64,000 nt of DNA from Pseudomonas saliphila (GTDB lineage: Bacteria; Pseudomonadota; Gammaproteobacteria; Pseudomonadales; Pseudomonadaceae), in NCBI RefSeq assembly GCF_008638345.1, contig NZ_VTVA01000003.1:95007-159006 (forward strand), read 5' to 3'. Both the position numbers and the translations under genes were made by a program. Numbering within the stretch: the first letter of the stretch is position 1; each line of letters begins with the position of its first letter. Under the pieces are notes generated by a model. The model saw only the letters and a program-made list of their open reading frames with translations, was not told where the DNA came from and ran no database searches. Shown here in pieces: positions 57,217 to 64,000 of the stretch.

Positions 57217-58476
57217 TCAGATATCGTCGCCGTACAGGATTTTCTTGATAACACCGTGCACGCCTATCGAGTGGCGATAATCGGTGTTCTGCATCATACC
57301 TAGGGTGATGATGCCATTAGCGGGATCAATCCATGCCCAGGGACCCTGGACACCCCACCACCAGATAGTGCCCTCCGGCAGAACCGCTTTCTCCGCATCG
57401 GCAACCACTGCCACATTCAGACCAAACTGGTTGCCAGGGTAGATCGGACTGATGGCGTCCACGCCCTCGGGCAGCTGATTGCTGCGCATGGCCTGTACCG
57501 TTTCCGGCTTGAGCAGGCGTACGCCATCCAGCTCACCCTCGTTGAGCAGCATCCGGGCGAACCGCAGATAGTCGTCCATGGTGGATATCAATCCGCCACC
57601 GCCATTTAGCATCTTCGGCTTGGTGAAGTGCTGAGTGTTCGGCAGCGGCGTCAGCCCGCCCTCCTCCTCGGGCTGGTAGGACACTGCCAGACGCTCGGCT
57701 TTATCCTCTGGAACATAGAAATCGGTGTCGTTCATGCCCAACGGGGTGAAAATGCGCTCCTTGAGAAACGCATCGAACGTCATGCCCGACAGCACTTCTA
57801 CCAGACGCGCCTGAACATCCACCGACACGCTGTAATGCCACTCGGTCCCGGGCTGCTGACGCAGCGGGATATTCGCCAGCTTGGCGACAGTCTCCTCCAG
57901 CGTGGATTCGCGGTCGAAGATATTGGCCTGCTTGTACAGGTCGTCGACCTGAGATTCGGAGAAGTATCCGTAGGTAAAGCCCGCCGTATGCGTCATCAGC
58001 TCGCGAATGGTGACCGGATGATCGGCTGGTTCGGTGATCGGCTGGCCATTCGGACCTTCTTCCTTCGCGACCTCAAGACCCTTGAGTTCGGGTAGATACT
58101 TTTCCACCGGATCGTCCAGCTGGAACTTGCCTTCTTCATACAACATCAGCATGGCGGTGCCGGTAACAGGCTTGGTCAGCGAGAAAATCTTATAGAGCGT
58201 GTCTTCGGACAGCGGCACTTTGTTTTCCAGATCCTGATAGCCGTGCTGCTTACGATGAATAATCTTGCCATCCTGATATACCAGCGTGGCAATACCTGCC
58301 AGCTTGCCCTTGTCGACTTGGGCCTGGGCGGCCTGGCTGAGCATATCGAGGCGCTCGGCGCTCACCTTATGGGAGGCCGCAGGATCGGCTAACAATGGCT
58401 GACTTAATAAAGTACTGCCGAGAAGGCAGCAGGCAAGGCGAAGGCGTCTGAAGGCCGACTGCTGGGTCCGAAGCAT
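57217..58476 (-). CDS. Serine hydrolase of the beta-lactamase/EstB family
   Basis: 419 residues from the ATG at 58476 (AAGGA nine bases upstream). Signal peptide (cleavage probably near LLADP). Class C beta-lactamase-like fold: SLTK (S-x-x-K) in IFSLTKPVTG, the YS dyad in WHYSVSVDV, and GTIWWWGVQG near the end in the region of the KTG box. Likely an esterase rather than an antibiotic-degrading enzyme. It converges on the ABC ATPase gene, stops 13 bases apart. Confidence 0.9.
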   Translation of the reverse strand: MLRTQQSAFRRLRLACCLLGSTLLSQPLLADPAASHKVSAERLDMLSQAAQAQVDKGKLAGIATLVYQDGKIIHRKQHGYQDLENKVPLSEDTLYKIFSLTKPVTGTAMLMLYEEGKFQLDDPVEKYLPELKGLEVAKEEGPNGQPITEPADHPVTIRELMTHTAGFTYGYFSESQVDDLYKQANIFDRESTLEETVAKLANIPLRQQPGTEWHYSVSVDVQARLVEVLSGMTFDAFLKERIFTPLGMNDTDFYVPEDKAERLAVSYQPEEEGGLTPLPNTQHFTKPKMLNGGGGLISTMDDYLRFARMLLNEGELDGVRLLKPETVQAMRSNQLPEGVDAISPIYPGNQFGLNVAVVADAEKAVLPEGTIWWWGVQGPWAWIDPANGIITLGMMQNTDYRHSIGVHGVIKKILYGDDI

Positions 58477-58662
58477 GGTCAAATATCCTTGGTATTGTTT
58501 GAAGATTGATACATTAACGCGATTTGTACCGCTTCGCTATCCAGCCCGACACGCCAGTTCTATTTTGCGATAGGCTCCGCCTCAGAGTTCAGTGTCATGG
58601 CAATACAGTGCGCAAATCTGGATAATGCGCCCACCCAATAGCCCTAGCGGAATTGACCTTAT

Positions 58663-59142
58663 ATGCAGATCTCCAAGAATGCCGTTGTAGAATTCCACTA
58701 CAGCCTGTCCGACGCCAACGGCGAAATCGAAACCTCCCGCAATCACGAGCCCGTGCTGTATTTGCACGGACAACCTGGCCTGATCGATGGCCTGGTGGAA
58801 GCGCTTGAAGGACACAAGGCAGAAGATCGCTTTACTGTGGAGCTGACCGCAGAGCAGGCCTACGGACCGAAGCGGGACAACGCTACCCAGAAGGTTCAGG
58901 TCAAACACCTTCAGGGCGCTAAAAAGTGGAAGCCCGGCATGGTGGCCGTAATACAGACCGAAGATGGCCCGCGCCAGGTCACAGTGGTCAAGGTTGGTCA
59001 TTCCCAGGCAGAAGTCGACTCCAACCACCCGCTGGCGGGCAGGGATCTGACCTTCGATGTCGAGATCCTATCAGTGCGTGAAGCCACGCCGGACGAGCTG
59101 ACTCATGGACATGCACACGGGGTTGGCGGGCATCAGCACTAA
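58663..59142 (+). CDS. slyD: SlyD-type FKBP peptidyl-prolyl isomerase
   Basis: 159 residues. FKBP domain with the IF insert (AEDRFTVELTAEQAYGPKRDN), starting QISKNAVVEFHYSL, and a His-rich tail (HGHAHGVGGHQH). It is a prolyl isomerase, chaperone and nickel-binding protein of the cytosol. It has a shorter tail than E. coli SlyD (196 residues). No neighbour suggests a specific role. Confidence 0.94.
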   Translation: MQISKNAVVEFHYSLSDANGEIETSRNHEPVLYLHGQPGLIDGLVEALEGHKAEDRFTVELTAEQAYGPKRDNATQKVQVKHLQGAKKWKPGMVAVIQTEDGPRQVTVVKVGHSQAEVDSNHPLAGRDLTFDVEILSVREATPDELTHGHAHGVGGHQH

Positions 59143-59625
59143 GCATTGAAGGCAGTCACAGCTGACCAACGACTGAGAGCCGGGGCACATCGCCCGCCGG
59201 CTGTCAGGCTTGCGCAAGACGCCGTGAACCCGTCCCTGGGGGCTTGACGAAAACATCCCTGTTTTCGACACTTGCGCCACCCTGTCAGCCGGCGGACTTG
59301 ATCGGGGACCGGTGTGACGTAGAGAAGACGGTCCTGAAGTGTTCCATCCGGCGACTCGGCGTTTTTGCGAAGCGAGGCGCCAGGGCTGAGCCGACCGTGG
59401 GATGACAGGGATGTCATCGGCGAGCTTACAGGGACGTACTTGCAGCGTGCCGGCGCAGCCTTGGCGGCTCGCGACAGCGAGCATCAGATCTCAATCCCAC
59501 GAACGCGCCAGAAGGCTGGGCCGGGCCTTTGAGCGGCCCCCATATTAAAATCACACATTATGTCAAGCAGAGTTTGGCAAAAAGGTGTAGGATGGTTCCC
59601 CTTCCCTTATACAAGGCAGCTGCTC
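59143..59625. other. 483-base non-coding region with structured repeat
   Basis: The region has no supported gene. It holds the palindromic repeat (59196-59293) and a second hairpin, GATGACA-GGGA-TGTCATC (59401-59418), each with ATCCCTG/CAGGGAT loops. Reading frames in it on the minus strand are translations of the repeat. Confidence 0.55.
59196..59293. repeat. Palindromic intergenic repeat element
   Basis: An imperfect 13-bp outer stem (59196-59208 with 59281-59293, one mismatch) encloses the palindrome CTTGCGCAAG and a perfect hairpin CGAAAACA-TCCC-TGTTTTCG (59248-59267). The style, with GTGAACCCGTCCCTGGGGGC, resembles dispersed intergenic repeats of marine gammaproteobacteria. Only one copy is in this window. 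Confidence 0.6.
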
Positions 59626-59805
59626 ATGGCCGTAAAAACCACTACCACTACTAAGCGCAAGGCAGCTGCTGCCAGCGCTACCAGCAACTCTATCGATAGC
59701 CAGATCGAGACTTTTCTCGCATCAGGCGGCGAGATCCAGGAGATCCCCAACGGCAAAAGCGGTCAGGTATATGGCGCGCCTCGCCCAGGTAAACCTGCCA
59801 AATAA
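59626..59805 (+). CDS. Small basic protein with a SutA-like C-terminal motif
   Basis: 59 residues from MAVKTTTTTKRK. The N-terminal half is Thr-, Ala- and Lys-rich and probably disordered. The C-terminal half has SQIETFLASGGEIQEIPNG, close to the FLxxGGxxQxI motif of SutA, the RNA polymerase-binding protein of P. aeruginosa. A role at RNA polymerase is possible but unproven. An AAGG nine bases upstream supports this start over one 22 codons earlier. Confidence 0.7.
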   Translation: MAVKTTTTTKRKAAAASATSNSIDSQIETFLASGGEIQEIPNGKSGQVYGAPRPGKPAK

Positions 59806-60155
59806 ATAGCTTCTCCCGCTTCAAAAAGCCTGCCCTGCAGGTCGTACCCCAATCTCGTCCACGTCTACTTCCGGTGGTTGTTCGATAACCAGGCCATTGT
59901 CCTGCCAATCGTAACAGCCGGGAGTGGAGTACGACACTGTCCTCTCCCAGGCCCCATCTCGATAGCTTGCCGGAGCTACACTTTCGCAACTTCCTTCTGA
60001 CTATCCCTCAAAGTTTTCCCACTTGCGCTGCCTGACCATCAAGGGGCTCGAGCGCTGAATCCCCACTTCCTGAGCAGGTTTCATCTCACTGTCTATGCTG
60101 GAGGGTGCAGTCTCGCTTGTTAGCAGGCATCCAAATCATTTGAAGGAGAGTTGTC
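59806..60155. other. Intergenic region without a gene
   Basis: 350 bases. A minus-strand frame (59690-59989) overlaps the small protein gene and has no family resemblance. I see no clear terminator or operator; the promoter of the CigR-like gene must lie near its right end. Confidence 0.45.
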
Positions 60156-60602
60156 ATGTCTTCACCCGCGCGCTTGTTATTCCGCTACGCCCTGCTGATC
60201 CCCGCTCTTGGCATCGCGACCGTTAGCTATGCGCAGCCCCCGGAAGTGGACACAGACTCAGGCTACTCTGCAGAAGAGGCCCGTCTGGAGGAATCCCAGC
60301 TTGAACCCGATCTGACCGACGAGGAAGCTGGGATACGTAGGCTGTATACGGAATTCAGCGCCTACGTTGAGCCCGCCGAGGAGCTGCCCTCCAGCACGAA
60401 GATCGCGAAAGGCGAGGAACTACCGGCGAATACCGGCCGCGATGTGAATCCTCGCTTACTGGCGAAGCTGCCTAACTATTCCGGATACGAGTGGCGTGAA
60501 GCCGGCTCTGATCTGGTGTTGGTCAGGTCCGCTGACATGACCATCGTTGGAATGGTGAGTGATGTGGTGGCCGAAGAAGGTGAGACCGAACCGGGGCCCT
60601 GA
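60156..60602 (+). CDS. Secreted CigR/RcnB-like protein
   Basis: 148 residues with a signal peptide (residues 1-26, cleavage after SYA). The acidic mature part ends in a small domain with LAKLPNYSGYEWREAGSDLVLV, the pattern of CigR (anti-virulence regulator) and RcnB-related proteins. The role in this organism is unknown; it is likely periplasmic. AGGAG precedes the ATG. Confidence 0.75.
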   Translation: MSSPARLLFRYALLIPALGIATVSYAQPPEVDTDSGYSAEEARLEESQLEPDLTDEEAGIRRLYTEFSAYVEPAEELPSSTKIAKGEELPANTGRDVNPRLLAKLPNYSGYEWREAGSDLVLVRSADMTIVGMVSDVVAEEGETEPGP

Positions 60603-60607
60603 GTCCT

Positions 60608-60633
60608 CGCCCCCGCCTTCGTCGACGGGGGCG
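60608..60633. terminator. GC-rich hairpin between convergent genes
   Basis: CGCCCCCG and CGGGGGCG enclose a ten-base loop just after the CigR-like stop and before the symporter stop. No T-run. A probable weak bidirectional terminator. Confidence 0.5.
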
Positions 60634-60641
60634 GGCCTCGG

Positions 60642-62078
60642 TCAGGTTGTGCGCGCAGCCAGCTCAACCCGCGCATTACGCCGTATCACCCATTGATGGA
60701 TACGCTCCTGACGCTCTGCCGTGAGCGGATAACGCCAGGCGATGGCGAAAGCAGCCATGTAGAGCGATACCGGACCAAGAATATAGAGCACCCGTAAAGC
60801 AAGCAGCTGATCTGCAGAATGAGTCGCGGCCTGTGCATCAAAACCCACCAGCGCCAATAACCCTAACGACAAGCCCAACCCGATAGCCATGGCCAATTTT
60901 TGCGCCATGCCTGACATCGCAAAAAACAGGCCTGTGCGGTGCTCCTTGCTGCGGGCGGTATCCAGATCAACAATATCCGCCAACATTGAAAGGGGCAGGA
61001 ACTGGAAAGCAGCAAAGCAGAATCCCTTGAGGGCGAACATGATCGCAAACGGCACCAACTGCCCCGCCTGCAGGAAAAACATTCCCAGAATGCTGGCGCT
61101 GGATACCGCGACAGCCACACAGAACGCTCGGTGCTTGCCGATTCGCTTGCCCAGGATCAGCCAGAATGGGATACCGAGGATGCCTATACCGAAGTACAGC
61201 AGGTACATCATGCCGATGTGCGCCTGAATCTGGATGACATGCTGCATGAAGAACACGGACAGTGCGTTGCGGAAGGATTCACCGGTTATTACGATCAACA
61301 GCATCAGCATCATGCGCTTGAAGGGACCGTTGTTTTTCAGTACGCGCAGGCCTTTCTTCCACTCGGTTCGCTGAACGGATTGCGCTGGCGCTTCCTTGAC
61401 GAACAGCACTACCAGCAACACCGTAACCGGCAACATCAAAAGCAGCATCCAACCCATGCCGGCCAATATTGGCCCGTAACCCGTGGTCAGCTCGCCATTA
61501 GTTCCGACCAGCCAGATCATGGCGTTCATCAGCATGCCATCGGTTTCTCCGGCGGCATAGCGCGCAGCCATTGATTGCACAATCGCTGGCGCCAGTGCAG
61601 CGAGAAACAAGCCGATCAGAATGTAGCCTTCGCGCGACGCCGTGACACGGCTGCGCTGATGGTAATGTGAGGACAGCTCGGCTCCCCAGGCGCCATAGGG
61701 CAAGGTGACCATGGTCCAGCCGAGATACATCAGGACAGTCCAGAAAAACAGATGACCAATGCCCGCTCCGTCCGGCGGCATGAATATCATCACCGTACCC
61801 AGCAACATCAATGGCGTACCCATCAGCAACCAGGGTTTGCGGCGACCCAGGCGGGTCTGCCAGCGGTCACTCAGGGTGCCAATAAGCGGGTCGGTAATGA
61901 CATCCGACATTCTTGCCAGTACCAGTACCAGAGCCATCAGCCCCATATTCAGGCCGATTTCCTGAGCATAGAACGGCGGAAGATACACGACCAACGGGTA
62001 GCCAATGATGGCCAGCGGCATCCCGACGGAGCCGTGAATGAGAATAGTCGAACGTTTTAATATCCCGGATTGGGTCAT
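60642..62078 (-). CDS. Glycoside-pentoside-hexuronide:cation symporter
   Basis: 478 residues, 12 transmembrane helices, MFS-like GPH family. Signature segments are ARMSDVITDPLIGTLSDRWQTRLGRRKPWLL near the N-terminus and LPYGAWGAELS. It takes up a sugar or glycoside with sodium or protons. No catabolic gene is adjacent, so the substrate is unknown. GGGGA lies about six bases upstream of the ATG. Confidence 0.92.
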   Translation of the reverse strand: MTQSGILKRSTILIHGSVGMPLAIIGYPLVVYLPPFYAQEIGLNMGLMALVLVLARMSDVITDPLIGTLSDRWQTRLGRRKPWLLMGTPLMLLGTVMIFMPPDGAGIGHLFFWTVLMYLGWTMVTLPYGAWGAELSSHYHQRSRVTASREGYILIGLFLAALAPAIVQSMAARYAAGETDGMLMNAMIWLVGTNGELTTGYGPILAGMGWMLLLMLPVTVLLVVLFVKEAPAQSVQRTEWKKGLRVLKNNGPFKRMMLMLLIVITGESFRNALSVFFMQHVIQIQAHIGMMYLLYFGIGILGIPFWLILGKRIGKHRAFCVAVAVSSASILGMFFLQAGQLVPFAIMFALKGFCFAAFQFLPLSMLADIVDLDTARSKEHRTGLFFAMSGMAQKLAMAIGLGLSLGLLALVGFDAQAATHSADQLLALRVLYILGPVSLYMAAFAIAWRYPLTAERQERIHQWVIRRNARVELAARTT

Positions 62079-62475
62079 GCTTGTTCCCCGCTGAGGACCG
62101 TTGTTCTAGTTATCGTCTCCAGAGCCACTGCGCATCAACCAGCAATGGCTTACCTGCAGCTTCGAGCTCGATTCTATGTCAGCCGCTATCCTTTACAAGT
62201 GGCGATGGATTAGCCCAGCCAGCATTCCGGGGTGGCACTGGTTGCGGGTTGGAACAACTATTCATCAACCCTGCTGGTACGTGGCTTCAAGGACCTATCA
62301 GCAGAATGCATGGCGGACATTCAGCAGTCTTATACGGTCAAGCGACCACCGGGAATCTGATACTTGCGTTCCAGCTCTCGTCATATGAGTGTATGGGTCG
62401 GGTGCTAAGCCAGCGCCGAGTCACCCTCTGAAGAACCAGATTGGTTACTCTGCAGTCTTACGTGCACAGATCAAC
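62079..62475. other. Divergent intergenic region
   Basis: 397 bases between the GPH symporter and the DUF6279-like lipoprotein. Several short frames cross it but none has support. I see no repeat or operator. It could hold a decayed gene, but no protein similarity is visible. Confidence 0.4.
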
Positions 62476-63393
62476 ATGAGCACTAGCATGGGATTATTCA
62501 CGATACATCTACTCGCTCGCTTGCTGCTAACGGTTGCTCTGTCCGCGCTGCTGGTCGCCTGTAGCATGCCGCGCCTGGGCTATCAGAATATTGATCACCT
62601 GATCCGCTGGAAGGTGAATGACTATGTATCCTTGACCCGTGAACAGCGCCGGTGGTTGAACGCAGAGGTTCAGGCGCAGCATGCCTGGCATTGCCATCTG
62701 GACCTGCCCCGTTACCGTCCCCTCTTGATGGCGGCGCGGGACGCGGTGCTTGAGGAACAACCCGATCCGGAGAGTCTGCGTGCTCAACTCCCGGCCTGGA
62801 AAAACGAGATAGACCTGACGCTGCAGCGCATGCTCCCCGGCATTGTGGAGCTGCTACGGCAATTGAATGCCGAGCAACTTGAACAGTTGTCCAGCGAGCT
62901 GAGCAAAAAGCAGGCCGAGCTGCGCGAGCGCTATGTCGAGCCAGATGAGAGAAGCCAGATTGCCGAGCGTAGCGAAAGGATGCAAAAGCGCCTTGAACGA
63001 TGGCTCGGCCGTCTGAACCCGGCTCAGACTCAGCGCATCGACCAGTGGGCTGACCAGCCTTCCGACCGCAATGCGCTCTGGCTAGCTAATCGTCAGCATT
63101 GGCAAAACGTTCTGCACGAACGCTTGCAAGCGCGTCAGGCGCCTGATTTCCCCTCAGATATGGCTGCACTGCTCTTGCAGCCTCAGCAGTTCTGGCTGGC
63201 ACCCTATCGCGAACAACAGCCGGCCGTCACCGATGCAACCATACGTATGTTAAGTGATGTGATGCTGCAAACGCGGGCTCCCCAGCGCGAGCATCTGCGG
63301 CGTCAGGTCGATAGTCTGCTGCGGGAGCTGGAACGGGTGCGCTGTCCGTCCTTGCCTGAAGGAATGCCCCCGTCTGCTGCAGCGACATCGTGA
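62476..63393 (+). CDS. DUF6279-like lipoprotein
   Basis: 305 residues from MSTSMGLF (a second ATG is four codons later). Lipobox LLVAC, then a helical, charged mature region (LTREQRRWLNAEVQAQHAWHC, LSSELSKKQAELRERYV). The pattern fits DUF6279 lipoproteins, found in pseudomonads and of unknown function. It is likely anchored at the periplasmic face of a membrane. Confidence 0.8.
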   Translation: MSTSMGLFTIHLLARLLLTVALSALLVACSMPRLGYQNIDHLIRWKVNDYVSLTREQRRWLNAEVQAQHAWHCHLDLPRYRPLLMAARDAVLEEQPDPESLRAQLPAWKNEIDLTLQRMLPGIVELLRQLNAEQLEQLSSELSKKQAELRERYVEPDERSQIAERSERMQKRLERWLGRLNPAQTQRIDQWADQPSDRNALWLANRQHWQNVLHERLQARQAPDFPSDMAALLLQPQQFWLAPYREQQPAVTDATIRMLSDVMLQTRAPQREHLRRQVDSLLRELERVRCPSLPEGMPPSAAATS

Positions 63394-63419
63394 CAACGAA
63401 ACCGCCAGGAGCGTTTGAC

Positions 63420-63442
63420 AAGCATTCTCATTAGCATTAGCA
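63420..63442 (+). promoter_or_regulatory. Fur box upstream of bfd
   Basis: On the minus strand this reads as three NATAAT-like hexamers (GCTAAT-GCTAAT-GAGAAT), the usual Fur pattern, about 35 bases before the bfd ATG. Repression under iron sufficiency is inferred. Confidence 0.6.
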
Positions 63443-63475
63443 TGCTTTGCAAGTCCACGGGGTTGGGGGTTGTGC

Positions 63476-63682
63476 ATGTATATCTGTCTTTGCAAGGGTG
63501 TAACTGACCGCCAGATTCGCGAAGCGATCAGTGAGGGGGCCAGTAGCATGCGCGACCTGCGTTCAGCACTCGATGTCGCCAGTCAGTGCGGCAAATGTGG
63601 CCGCGAATGCAAGTCTCTGCTCAGCGAGAACCTTGTAAGCAGCCAAATGGCCTTTCAGAACGCCCAGTTCGTGGCAGCTTGA
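63476..63682 (+). CDS. bfd: Bacterioferritin-associated ferredoxin
   Basis: 68 residues from MYICLCKGV. [2Fe-2S] cysteines CLC near the start and CGKCG later fit Bfd. It binds bacterioferritin and reduces its core to release iron. It is upstream of bfr, same direction, behind a Fur box, so iron limitation should induce it. Confidence 0.96.
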   Translation: MYICLCKGVTDRQIREAISEGASSMRDLRSALDVASQCGKCGRECKSLLSENLVSSQMAFQNAQFVAA

Positions 63683-63710
63683 CACAGGCCGACGTCAGTT
63701 ACTGCGACTA

Positions 63711-63727
63711 TTGAGAATCGTTCTTAA
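63711..63727 (+). promoter_or_regulatory. Possible Fur-type palindrome upstream of bfr
   Basis: TTGAGAA-TCG-TTCTTAA is a partly symmetrical AT-rich site 87 bases before the bfr ATG. It has a weaker match to the Fur hexamers than the bfd site. Confidence 0.35.
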
Positions 63728-63813
63728 TTCCTTTCATATCAGCCAGTTAAAGTTTGACAGTGCCCGGACTCCGGACCAGACTTGCTGTCTGATATGCCCT
63801 GAGGAATTGAGTC

Positions 63814-64000
63814 ATGAAAGGCGATAGCGTAGTTATCCAGCACCTCAATACTGTATTGGGAAATGAGCTGGTCGCAATTAACCAGTATTTCCTGCACGCC
63901 CGGATGCTCCAGGATTGGGGTCTCGAAAAGCTGGGCGAACACGAATACAAAGAATCCATCGACGAGATGAAGCACGCCGACATGCTGGTCAAGCGGGTGC
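63814..64000 (+). CDS. bfr: Bacterioferritin (cut by the window end)
   Basis: The first 62 residues are present. GAGGA lies eight bases before the ATG. Ferroxidase ligands Glu 18, Glu 51 and His 54 are in place, and Met 52 is the usual heme ligand, so this is the heme-binding Bfr type. It stores iron with its partner Bfd. The remaining about 95 residues lie outside the window. Confidence 0.93.
   Translation, partial: MKGDSVVIQHLNTVLGNELVAINQYFLHARMLQDWGLEKLGEHEYKESIDEMKHADMLVKRV

Noticed and set aside
59690-59989. 99-codon minus-strand frame near the small SutA-like gene
   Set aside because: It overlaps a better-supported gene and has no recognisable features.

Overview
The window looks like chromosomal DNA of a gammaproteobacterium of the Pseudomonas group. 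This rests on the cco oxidase-assembly-anr-apt block, the dcd-apbC pair, argF beside a lone ABC ATPase, moaB-moeA, and bfd-bfr. The gene content (TRAP uptake, a BacNav-type sodium channel, a GPH sugar symporter) fits a marine or saline lineage such as Halopseudomonas, but that is inference. No integrase, transposase, prophage or CRISPR array is visible.

Layout. 1-8.5 kb holds small and housekeeping genes: a DUF6152/DUF6644-like pair, an ORF6N-like protein, a flavin reductase, PpiC, a tandem CAP-domain secreted protein, CsbD, DUF2789, a universal stress protein behind an Anr box, a GNAT enzyme, dcd and apbC. 7.3-10.7 kb carries a TRAP transporter whose binding protein is transcribed divergently from its membrane subunits. 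A chemoreceptor with a C-terminal sensor-like domain follows. 13.5-23.5 kb is the respiratory core: ccoNOQP (cbb3 oxidase), ccoGHIS (copper delivery and assembly), a TauE/SafE-like protein, anr and apt. 23.6-30 kb has a sodium channel, an MFS exporter, a LuxR-type regulator overlapping a hybrid kinase tail to tail, and a quinone-oxidoreductase-type enzyme. 30-33.7 kb is glycerol catabolism (glpD, glpK) with a ybaK-type deacylase.

33.8-37.7 kb contains the most unusual arrangement. A TonB-dependent receptor lies directly upstream of nirS (cytochrome cd1 nitrite reductase), in the same direction, behind a good Anr/Dnr box. No heme d1 biosynthesis, nirM or nirQ genes are adjacent. 38.4-52.1 kb is an accessory block: a HEPN-like unknown, PFK-2-type 6-phosphofructokinase, D-lactate dehydrogenase, PEP synthase, a divergent PRPP synthetase, a COG2187 kinase-like protein, class I fructose-bisphosphate aldolase, a P2-type cation ATPase and an orphan GroEL. 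It ends beside tRNA-Pro(CGG). Together it reads as a low-oxygen energy-conservation module that could complete an Embden-Meyerhof route to lactate in a lineage that usually lacks phosphofructokinase.

52.4-64 kb returns to housekeeping genes: tRNA-Pro, moaB-moeA, grxD, argF, an ABC ATPase, a serine hydrolase, slyD, a palindromic intergenic repeat, a small SutA-like protein, a CigR-like secreted protein, a GPH symporter, a DUF6279 lipoprotein, and bfd-bfr behind Fur-like boxes (bfr is cut by the window end).

The common thread is adaptation to scarce oxygen: a high-affinity oxidase, the Anr regulator, two strong Anr boxes (usp and the TonB receptor-nirS unit), nitrite reduction, and a lactate/glycolysis block.
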